NCBI GenBank assembly: GCA_903888395.1
Contig: CAISTO010000460.1
Span: 1-6,379, forward strand
Source: an uncultured Bacteroidota bacterium
GTDB lineage: Bacteria; Bacteroidota; Bacteroidia; UKL13-3
Length of the DNA stretch: 6,379 nucleotides
Direction of reading: 5' to 3'
Part shown: one piece after another, positions 1 to 5,383 of the stretch
Numbering within the stretch: position 1 is the stretch's first letter
Layout of the letters: every line of letters begins with the position of its first letter
Translations under genes and position numbers: made by a program
The notes under the pieces: model-generated
Database searches by the model: none
Told to the model about the DNA's origin: nothing
The model's input: the letters and a program-made list of their open reading frames with translations, nothing else

Positions 1-224
1 CGAGCGGGACGGCCTTTCGGTAAAAAAATATACTTCAAATACCAACAGTCCCAGCGGGACGACCATATGGTAAAAACACTATTAACTTAAAAATATTAGT
101 CCCAGCGGGACGACCTTTCGGTAAAAAAAATATACTTCAAATACCAACAGTCCCAGCGGGACGACCATATGGTAAAAACACTATTAACTTAAAAATATTA
201 GTCCCAGCGGGACGGCCTTTCGGT
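1..224. repeat. Tandem array of GC-rich double-hairpin (REP-like) repeats
   Basis: Five copies of a repeat core are present. The first is cut by the window edge, and the others start at 48, 99, 150 and 201, exactly 51 bp apart. Each core has an invariant hairpin, GTCCCAGCGGGAC (5-bp stem, AGC loop), then one G, then a second small hairpin. The second hairpin is ACCATATGGT in copies 2 and 4, ACCTTTCGGT in copy 3, and GCCTTTCGGT in copies 1 and 5. The AT-rich spacers alternate between two types. The spacers after copies 1 and 3 match except for one A in a homopolymer, and those after copies 2 and 4 are identical, so the true unit is a 102-bp dimer. The first copy has a mismatch (G at position 2) in its stem. 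The cores are far richer in GC than the surroundings. By analogy with REP/BIME elements they may be spread by an IS200-like (RAYT) transposase, but none is in the window. Their role is unknown; mRNA 3'-end protection or a transcription boundary for the protease gene ending at 272 is possible. Confidence 0.9.
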
Positions 225-240
225 AAATGAAGTAAAAAAA

Positions 241-259
241 AATCTGTATAATCTGTGGC
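241..259. repeat. AATCTGTG-type short intergenic repeat, copy 1
   Basis: Two adjacent versions of a 9-10 bp unit, AATCTGTAT and AATCTGTGGC, lie just beyond the 3' end of the protease gene. The same unit recurs at 4570-4597 as three versions. I recall similar strings as frequent intergenic repeats in Bacteroidota genomes; this is recollection and was not tested here. It is preceded on the plus strand by a run of nine A (234-242). On the minus strand this run is T-rich and follows the protease stop, but no convincing GC stem precedes it, so I do not call it an intrinsic terminator. Confidence 0.55.
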
Positions 260-271
260 TGAAATAACTAA

Positions 272-1912
272 CTATAAAATTTCTACTTTTTGAATCAATA
301 CAGCGTTTGCAGTTTTTATTTTTAAAATATATAAACCTCGTTTTAGTTTATATGATTTGTTTAATGCAAAACGATTGATACCAAAATCAACTTTCTCTTT
401 TTGCTTAAAAACTATTTTTTCATCTGTTGATTGAATCGTAATCTCTACTTTCTGATTCATCATACTATTTAAACAAACATGCAAATTACTATCTGCTAAT
501 TGTACTGTTTGAATTAAACTATCATTGGTATAATACGCCAATAACTGATGCGTTAATTTCATATCAGGAATTCCATATCCAATTAATTCATTGGCATGGT
601 AATATTGATTGGCACTTAGCGCCATAGCTTGCTTTATTTCAAAAGGAGTTTTCATTCTGTTTCCCTGCAACAAACAAGCAGCAGCACCTGCTATTAAAGG
701 TGCTGAATACGAAGTTCCATTTCCTTTTATAATTTTTCCATGTTCATTTACTAACTCCACTGATTCACCTATTGTGGCAATTTCCGGTTTCACTTTATGG
801 CGCTTTGCAAAACCAATAGAAGTAAAAGCCGCAGCTTTTTTATCAGCATTACAAGCACCAACAGTTAAAACTTTATCTGCATCGGCAGGCGTACAAATAT
901 ATTCCCAAATTTTATTGCCTTCATTCCCGGCACTTACCACCACTAATATTCCATTGTTTACAGCCATGTTAGCAGCTTGCGCAATAAGGGTTTTATTACC
1001 GCTAAATTCTTTTTTTTTATGTCCAAATACTTTGTCATCAAACTCAGTATAACCCAACGATGATGTAATGATATCAACGCCTATGCTATCAGCCATTTCA
1101 GCTGCTTTTGCCCAATAATATTCTTCTATTGGATATTCCGACAAATTATTTTCAGTATTAAATAAATGGTAATTGGCCTCGGGTGCTGCGCCTACATATT
1201 TATAAGGAACATTGGCAGCCATGCAGCTAACCACATTTAATCCATGTTCATCGTTATTGTTATAAATATCTTCATCGGCATTTACCAAATTGAAACTATT
1301 TTTAATATTGCTTTGATTAAAAAATATCAATTTATTTAAGTTATTAAAACCGGCATCAAATACAGCAATGTCAATTCCTTTTCCATTTAAATTTTGTTGA
1401 TGTAATTTTTGGGTATTGGTAATCAATATTTGCTCCGTTGCTTTTCCATAATATAAACTAGAATCAAATGTTTCGTTTTTATCAAACCTTTGTTCCAACA
1501 AATTAATCCTATCGGCTAAGTTTATATTTTCCGACTTTTCTTTTACCTTATCGTAACCTATTAATAAAACATCCTTGATGTCTTTATTGTTTTTCAAACT
1601 ATCAGCTAACCCAACATTGGCCAAAACTATGATGCCATTGAACCATTTTAGCGGATACAAATAATTGGTAACAAAAGGCAATACCGTTTGAATATTCTTT
1701 TCATTTACGGGCAAATCATTGATAGTAATTGCTGGTAAATGAAACTTCATTCTTCTATAAAGGCATTTACGTGTAATAAAACTTTCAGGATTTATAGTGG
1801 AAAAATGAGCAGTATCTTTTTGCTTAAAGGAAACAAAATAATAATTGCCTTGCGCATGTATTTGCAAAGCAAAAACAACAAGAAAGAAGAATAAAAAAAT
1901 ACGAATTTTCAT
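272..1912 (-). CDS. Secreted S8 family (subtilisin-like) serine protease with probable T9SS sorting domain
   Basis: This 546-residue protein is predicted to be exported and to cleave proteins outside the cell. Residues 1-20 form a signal peptide (basic MKIR, hydrophobic core, likely cleavage after IHA before Q21). Residues about 23-120 look like a propeptide, with the NPxxF...RR...LPVN pattern seen in Bacteroidota S8 proteases. The catalytic domain follows at about 170-460, with Asp186 (AVFDAGF), His223 (DEHGLN), oxyanion Asn330 (SAGNEG) and Ser401 (GTSYSAP), so the full triad is present. The residue after His-Gly is Leu rather than the common Thr. The tail (about 466-546) ends in a beta-rich stretch, GLYILKIKT then QKVEIL, resembling a type A T9SS C-terminal domain, which would direct passage across the outer membrane and surface attachment or release. 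The ATG at 1910-1912 is chosen because the signal peptide begins there. The gene lies 81 bp downstream of the beta-CASP nuclease on the same strand. The S8 family call is very secure; the T9SS tail is less so, and substrates are unknown. Confidence 0.93.
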   Translation of the reverse strand: MKIRIFLFFFLVVFALQIHAQGNYYFVSFKQKDTAHFSTINPESFITRKCLYRRMKFHLPAITINDLPVNEKNIQTVLPFVTNYLYPLKWFNGIIVLANVGLADSLKNNKDIKDVLLIGYDKVKEKSENINLADRINLLEQRFDKNETFDSSLYYGKATEQILITNTQKLHQQNLNGKGIDIAVFDAGFNNLNKLIFFNQSNIKNSFNLVNADEDIYNNNDEHGLNVVSCMAANVPYKYVGAAPEANYHLFNTENNLSEYPIEEYYWAKAAEMADSIGVDIITSSLGYTEFDDKVFGHKKKEFSGNKTLIAQAANMAVNNGILVVVSAGNEGNKIWEYICTPADADKVLTVGACNADKKAAAFTSIGFAKRHKVKPEIATIGESVELVNEHGKIIKGNGTSYSAPLIAGAAACLLQGNRMKTPFEIKQAMALSANQYYHANELIGYGIPDMKLTHQLLAYYTNDSLIQTVQLADSNLHVCLNSMMNQKVEITIQSTDEKIVFKQKEKVDFGINRFALNKSYKLKRGLYILKIKTANAVLIQKVEIL

Positions 1913-1957
1913 TGGTCAAAATATTGAAACAAAAATTAAAAAAATTGATTTTTAGTT

Positions 1958-1984
1958 TTCGAATTTCTTAATTAGAATTTCGAA
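1958..1984 (-). terminator. AT-rich inverted repeat between nuclease and protease genes (possible weak terminator)
   Basis: An inverted repeat with 11-nt arms (1958-1968 and 1974-1984, one mismatch) and a 5-nt loop lies 10 bp past the nuclease stop. TTCGAA sits at both ends. On the minus strand a T-rich stretch follows, including a run of seven T about 14 nt beyond the stem. The stem is AT-rich and the T run is not adjacent, so it is weak as an intrinsic terminator. It could instead be a protein-binding site ahead of the protease, or chance in AT-rich DNA. Confidence 0.3.
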
Positions 1985-1993
1985 TTTAACAAC

Positions 1994-3394
1994 CTACAAA
2001 TCAAAAACCTGTCCTTGTTCGGGCATTTCAGCTTTAATTCCAACCAAACCCAAACGCTCATTCATTAAGTTCATTTGTGTTTCATCGCCATGTACTAAAA
2101 AAACTTTGTTACATCCATTTTGATTGGTTTGATAAATGTAATTATAAATTTCATCTCCATCAGGATGTGAGCTAAATATATCGGTACTTGCTATTTTTGC
2201 CAATACACGTTTGGTTCTATTTTTAATGCTAATAGTAGATTGTCCATTTAACAAACGATAACCGAAAGTTCCTTCTGCACAATAACCAGATATTAAAATA
2301 GTAGAATATGGATTCTCAATATTATTACTTACATGTTCTTGAATTCTACCACCTTCCACCATTCCCGCAGCTGAAATAATTACACAAGGTTCACTGTAAT
2401 ACATTAGGGCTTCGTGGTGTCTTGAATCTTCTAAATATTCAATATCGTTATGTTCCAATAAAGCTCCAAATTCCTTTTGAAATTGCGCAGCTTCTGGATT
2501 CAACAATTCTGCATGCTTTTCGTAAACATGGGTACTTCTAATGGCCAAAGGACTATCAACAAATATTTTAACATACGGAATTAATCCTTTACGTTTTAGT
2601 TGATGTATGGTAAAAACAATGGATTGCGTTCGTCCAACACTGAATGCTGGAATGATTAATCGGCCTCTTATATCAATACAAGTTGTAGTAATGTAATGTA
2701 GCATTTCCTCTTCTGCCGATTGAGTAATTTTATGTTTTCGTCCGCCATAAGTACATTCCGTTACCAAAGTATCAATGCCTGTTAAAATAGTAGCATCGTT
2801 AATAAGTTTAGAATTACTTCTCCCCAAATCACCAGTAAATCCAATGGTTTTACGTTTACCGTTTTCCTCCACTTCCATTTTTATAGAAGCAGCTCCCAAC
2901 AAATGTCCAGCTTCTATTAAAGTAACTTTTGCTTCTTTGTTAATGGTAAATGATTCATTGAAATTAGCCAACACAAATTGGTTAACCGTATCTTTTACTT
3001 GTGAAGATAAATACAAAGGCTTTGAAACATTTCCTCGTTTGGTTTTCTTAGCAGTACCCAATGCTTTGCGGTATTCCATTAATTGTATATTGGCACTGTC
3101 GTATAGCAAAAACTCTGTTAGCTCGGCAGTAGCAGGCGTGCAAATAATGCTTCCTTTAAAGCCTTGGTGAACTAAACTGGGTAAATTTCCTGAGTGATCA
3201 ATGTGTGCATGTGTTAAAATAACAGCATCAATATCAGCAGCGTTAAATGGAAAAATGTCTTCTTTATAAGTTGGATTGCGTTTTAATTCGTAATCCATTC
3301 CGCAATCAATAAGTATGTTATAACCGCTTTGTAAAGTAACAAGGTGCATGCTTCCCGTAACTTGTCGGGCGGCACCTAAAAAGGTAATTTTCAT
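1994..3394 (-). CDS. MBL-fold beta-CASP RNA nuclease (RNA-processing exonuclease family)
   Basis: This 466-residue cytoplasmic protein is of the metallo-beta-lactamase/beta-CASP type, which cuts or trims RNA using two zinc ions (CPSF-73, TTHA0252 and RNase J relatives). The metal-binding motifs are HAHIDH (His62, His64, Asp66, His67), His164 (EAGHLLGA) and Asp189 (FTGDLGR). The inserted beta-CASP domain spans about 210-400, with motif A Glu213 (TECTYGGRKH), FSVGR at 251-255 and the AAGMVEGGR loop at 342-350. Motif B is His410 (SSHPD; SAHAD is commoner) and motif C is His435 (LVHGD). A His in motif C is typical of RNA-acting members, whereas DNA-acting ones tend to carry Val. The length fits the short form that lacks the extra RNase J C-terminal domain. 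The start MKITFLGAARQVTGS is the normal N-terminus of the family. All catalytic residues are present. The gene is divergent from the nucleoside phosphorylase. The specific RNA substrate cannot be read from the sequence. Confidence 0.93.
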   Translation of the reverse strand: MKITFLGAARQVTGSMHLVTLQSGYNILIDCGMDYELKRNPTYKEDIFPFNAADIDAVILTHAHIDHSGNLPSLVHQGFKGSIICTPATAELTEFLLYDSANIQLMEYRKALGTAKKTKRGNVSKPLYLSSQVKDTVNQFVLANFNESFTINKEAKVTLIEAGHLLGAASIKMEVEENGKRKTIGFTGDLGRSNSKLINDATILTGIDTLVTECTYGGRKHKITQSAEEEMLHYITTTCIDIRGRLIIPAFSVGRTQSIVFTIHQLKRKGLIPYVKIFVDSPLAIRSTHVYEKHAELLNPEAAQFQKEFGALLEHNDIEYLEDSRHHEALMYYSEPCVIISAAGMVEGGRIQEHVSNNIENPYSTILISGYCAEGTFGYRLLNGQSTISIKNRTKRVLAKIASTDIFSSHPDGDEIYNYIYQTNQNGCNKVFLVHGDETQMNLMNERLGLVGIKAEMPEQGQVFDL

Positions 3395-3599
3395 TAATTA
3401 TATTAGTTCTTAGTTTTAAGTACAAAGTACTTCGTTGTTTGGTTGCAATTAAATAATAAAATATGACTTTAATGATGCATTTTTATAACAAATAACAAAC
3501 AAAAAAGAAAAAGAGTTTTCTTTGATAAATAATTCTTCAAAAACTTAATAATCTCAAGCTAAAAACACTAATTTCGAACCTTGTAATCATGATAAAATA
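3395..3599. promoter_or_regulatory. Divergent intergenic region, presumed to hold promoters for both flanking genes
   Basis: Its 205 bp separate two divergently transcribed genes, so both promoters should lie here. On the plus strand TAATTTCG (3569-3576) differs at one position from the Bacteroidota -7 consensus TAnnTTTG and lies 24 bp before the phosphorylase ATG. No TTG-type -33 element sits at the usual distance, so this is only a candidate. On the minus strand I see only a loose TTG-N16-TACTTTG arrangement (3448 down to 3423). There is no Shine-Dalgarno sequence before either start codon, as expected for this phylum. The region is otherwise AT-rich with no coding potential that I can see. 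Confidence 0.4.
3418..3432. promoter_or_regulatory. Perfect 6-bp inverted repeat upstream of the nuclease gene (candidate operator)
   Basis: AAGTAC and GTACTT flank a 3-bp centre (AAGTACAAAGTACTT), ending 24 bp before the nuclease start codon and overlapping the only candidate minus-strand -7 element. Its position would suit a repressor site or a small 5'-leader hairpin. No second copy of the 15-bp site was found, and a 6-bp-arm repeat can arise by chance in AT-rich DNA. Confidence 0.25.
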
Positions 3600-4454
3600 A
3601 TGGAAACTCAAATACCAGCAAGTGAATTGATTTTAAATAGTGATGGCTCTATTTATCATTTACATTTAATGCCCGAAGATATTGCAAATACCATCATCTT
3701 TGTAGGCGATCAAGACAGGGTGCATGAAGTAAGTAAGTACTTTGACAAAATTGAAATCAAAAAACATAAACGTGAATTTTTTACGCATACTGGTTATGTT
3801 GGAAACAAAAGAATTTCGGTATTAAGTACTGGAATTGGCACCGATAATATTGACATTTGTATGAATGAAATAGATGCCTTGGTGAATGTGGATTTAACAA
3901 GCCGTGAAATCAAAAAAAATCATACTGCTTTGAATATCATTCGCATTGGAACTTCAGGTTCATTGCAATCAAATATTCCAGTAGATTCTGTAGTTGTTAG
4001 CGAAAAAGGTCTTGGTCTTGACAGCGTAATGCATTTTTATAACAGACAAGGAAATACCGAATTAGAACAATCAATAAAAGCGCAATTGGGTTATGAATTT
4101 CTGTATCCATATATTGAAAATGGAAGCACTGATTTAATCAATCAACTGAATCCAAATTATATCAAAGGAATTACTGCTACTTGTTGTGGATTTTATGCGC
4201 CACAAGGAAGATTTTTGAAAGCAAAAGGAATCAGTGATGACTTGATTAATAAACTAACAAATTTAAATGTTGGTGGCAAAAAGGTTACTAATTTTGAAAT
4301 GGAAACCGCTGCTATTTATGGATTAGCAACTGTTTTAGGTCACCAGGCTGTTTCAGTAAATTGTATCATGGCTAATAGAATTGACAATGTTTTTAGTAAA
4401 AATCCAACTAAAATAATTGATGATACCATTAAAGATGTGCTAGCTTCGCTGTAA
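3600..4454 (+). CDS. Nucleoside phosphorylase, uridine phosphorylase-like
   Basis: This 284-residue cytoplasmic enzyme of the PNP/UDP phosphorylase family splits nucleosides with phosphate to give the free base and (deoxy)ribose 1-phosphate, in nucleoside salvage. Family motifs occur in order: VGDQDRV (35-41, phosphate loop; Pro is usual where Gln38 stands), STGIGTDN (76-83), IRIGTSGSL with Arg115 (phosphate contact), and FEMET (232-236), whose acidic residue binds the ribose. FYAPQGR (198-204) lines up with the FYPGQER segment of E. coli Udp, placing Gln202 and Arg204 at the uracil-binding Gln166 and Arg168. Arg260 (MANR) fits the third uracil contact, Arg223. Uridine is therefore the most likely substrate. 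The ATG at 3600 gives the expected N-terminus and follows an A-rich leader without a Shine-Dalgarno sequence. The gene is followed by a 159-bp repeat-bearing gap, so it is probably not tightly coupled to the next operon. The family is certain; base specificity is inferred from these residues. Confidence 0.92.
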   Translation: METQIPASELILNSDGSIYHLHLMPEDIANTIIFVGDQDRVHEVSKYFDKIEIKKHKREFFTHTGYVGNKRISVLSTGIGTDNIDICMNEIDALVNVDLTSREIKKNHTALNIIRIGTSGSLQSNIPVDSVVVSEKGLGLDSVMHFYNRQGNTELEQSIKAQLGYEFLYPYIENGSTDLINQLNPNYIKGITATCCGFYAPQGRFLKAKGISDDLINKLTNLNVGGKKVTNFEMETAAIYGLATVLGHQAVSVNCIMANRIDNVFSKNPTKIIDDTIKDVLASL

Positions 4455-4460
4455 TTTTAA

Positions 4461-4497
4461 ATGTTGGATTTTGAATGATGGATTTTGAATGATGAAG
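4461..4497 (+). repeat. 14-bp short tandem repeat after the phosphorylase gene
   Basis: Two copies of a 14-bp unit, ATGTTGGATTTTGA (4461-4474) and ATGATGGATTTTGA (4475-4488, one difference), are followed by a partial third (ATGATGAAG). They start 7 bp past the phosphorylase stop codon. They do not form a hairpin and are not read as part of a gene. Slipped-strand duplication of intergenic DNA is the simplest explanation. Confidence 0.6.
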
Positions 4498-4530
4498 TAC
4501 CTACACATTGGTAAAGTATAAAAAAAACAA

Positions 4531-4597
4531 CTTTGATTTCGCTGATAAGCGCAGAAAAACAAAATAAAATATTTGTGTAATCTGTGAAATCTGTGGC
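4531..4597. repeat. Composite intergenic repeat with AATCTGTG units, copy 2
   Basis: The left part (4531-4556) contains GATTTCGCTGATAAGCGCAGA, with the small inverted repeat CGCT-GATA-AGCG at 4540-4551. The right part holds three versions of a 9-10 bp unit (TATTTGTGT at 4570-4578, AATCTGTGA at 4579-4587, AATCTGTGGC at 4588-4597). The same unit occurs twice at 241-259. I recall strings of this kind as widespread in Bacteroidota intergenic DNA, but could not test this. It ends 16 bp before the lipoprotein start, so it would be part of the leader if the promoter lies upstream. Confidence 0.55.
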
Positions 4598-4613
4598 AAA
4601 CAAATATAAAATT

Positions 4614-5018
4614 ATGAAATACATTTATTCAATTACCATCTTGTTTTTATTTTCTTGCACTTCGGGCAATGAAGACGAAGTAAAGGCATTACTTAATACT
4701 AAACTAAAAAACTGTAACAAAGTAATCATAGAAGCTTATCAAAACCGAGATACATTTACAACTTTTACGCAAGATAAAAGTACCATCATTACTTTTAAAG
4801 AATTAATGAACGGCCGACAAGATAAAAAATTAGGATGTACGCCAAAAGGTGGATTGATATTTATGCAGAATGATTCTCTGCTTTTCACAGCAACCACTTC
4901 CAGCAATTGTACACAATACAAGTTAAACGGAAAAACATACCAAACCCGCATGACACTTAGAGCAGGCTTGCTAATAGAAGAAGTGACAGAACGATTAATT
5001 AAAGAAAGAAAAAAATGA
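4614..5018 (+). CDS. Small uncharacterised lipoprotein
   Basis: I do not recognise this 134-residue protein. Its N-terminus is a lipoprotein signal: MKYIYS, a hydrophobic stretch, and a lipobox LFSC with Cys15 as the predicted lipidated residue, so the mature protein is about 120 residues and sits at the cell envelope. After Cys15 comes the acidic stretch TSGNEDE; acidic residues near the lipidated Cys can mark surface export in Bacteroidota, but the match to known signals is loose. Three further cysteines (34, 75, 99) are present and could form a disulfide. The rest looks like a small mixed alpha/beta fold with a charged helical C-terminus. The frame stays open upstream to a GTG at 4584, but that codon lies inside the AATCTGTG repeat and would bury the signal peptide behind ten polar residues, so the ATG at 4614 is chosen. 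The stop overlaps the next start (ATGA), so the two are probably translationally coupled. Confidence 0.8.
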   Translation: MKYIYSITILFLFSCTSGNEDEVKALLNTKLKNCNKVIIEAYQNRDTFTTFTQDKSTIITFKELMNGRQDKKLGCTPKGGLIFMQNDSLLFTATTSSNCTQYKLNGKTYQTRMTLRAGLLIEEVTERLIKERKK

Positions 5019-5359
5019 AAATTTACGGAATAAAAAGCTGCGATACCATGAAAAAAGCTTTTACGTGGTTAAACAATCATGGTATTGAATACACATTCTT
5101 TGATTACAAAAAAGAAGTTCTATTGGAAGACAATTTCAACTATTGGCTTTCTAAAATAACCTTGGAACAAATTGTAAATAAGCAAGGAACTACCTATAAA
5201 AAATTGACTGATTCACAAAAAGCTGCCATTAAAAATCCGGATACAGCATTTGATATTATCAAAGTAAATACTTCTGTTATCAAACGTCCATTGATAGAAA
5301 TAAACAACTCAGTTTATGTTGGATTCAATGAAACAACCTGGAATGAAATTTTTAAGTAA
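5015..5359 (+). CDS. ArsC family (YffB-like, Spx/MgsR superfamily) protein
   Basis: This 114-residue cytoplasmic protein has the ArsC-type thioredoxin fold. It begins MKIYGIKSCDTMKKA, with one active-site Cys9 where E. coli YffB has YGIKNCDTIKKA. It continues with QGTTYKKL (57-64) matching RGTTWRKL, and VIKRPL (88-93) matching IIKRPL; Arg91 corresponds to a conserved ArsC/Spx arginine. Length equals the family norm. The Cys-Ser-Cys-like pair is absent (S8-C9-D10-T11-M12), as in YffB, and unlike Spx with its CxxC switch. The likely role is glutathione- or thiol-dependent reductase chemistry, though arsenate activity is not established for YffB-type members and databases often label them Spx/MgsR. 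There are no ars genes nearby, which argues against an arsenic role. It overlaps the lipoprotein gene by 4 bp and precedes murF by 24 bp in the same frame, so cotranscription is likely. Confidence 0.88.
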   Translation: MKIYGIKSCDTMKKAFTWLNNHGIEYTFFDYKKEVLLEDNFNYWLSKITLEQIVNKQGTTYKKLTDSQKAAIKNPDTAFDIIKVNTSVIKRPLIEINNSVYVGFNETTWNEIFK

Positions 5360-5383
5360 ATATTCCTATTATTGCTTTGTCAA

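Noticed and set aside
1..224. Regularly spaced repeats resembling a CRISPR array
   Set aside because: The spacers alternate between just two sequences and recur almost unchanged, the repeat cores contain two hairpins and vary, and there are no cas genes. A tandem REP-like array explains it better.
225..271. Intrinsic terminator for the protease gene using the nine-base A/T run at 234-242
   Set aside because: No stable GC-rich stem precedes the T run on the minus strand; the nearby GC hairpins lie beyond it.
609..1052. Open frame of 147 codons on the plus strand inside the protease gene
   Set aside because: It lies entirely antisense to the catalytic domain of the S8 protease, has no family resemblance, and its composition is that of a reverse-complement shadow.
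2775..3170. Open frame of 131 codons on the plus strand inside the nuclease gene
   Set aside because: It is antisense to conserved MBL motifs and shows no recognisable domain or start context.
3589..3600. Three-codon upstream ORF (ATG ATA AAA TAA) whose stop overlaps the phosphorylase ATG
   Set aside because: The TAATG arrangement is suggestive, but such a short frame is expected by chance in AT-rich DNA and there is no Shine-Dalgarno or other support.
4584..4613. Upstream GTG start extending the lipoprotein by ten codons
   Set aside because: The GTG is part of the AATCTGTG repeat, and the added residues would sit before a normal lipoprotein signal peptide.
4739..4951. Open frame of 70 codons on the minus strand inside the lipoprotein gene
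   Set aside because: It is antisense to a well-supported coding frame with a lipoprotein signal; nothing supports it independently.
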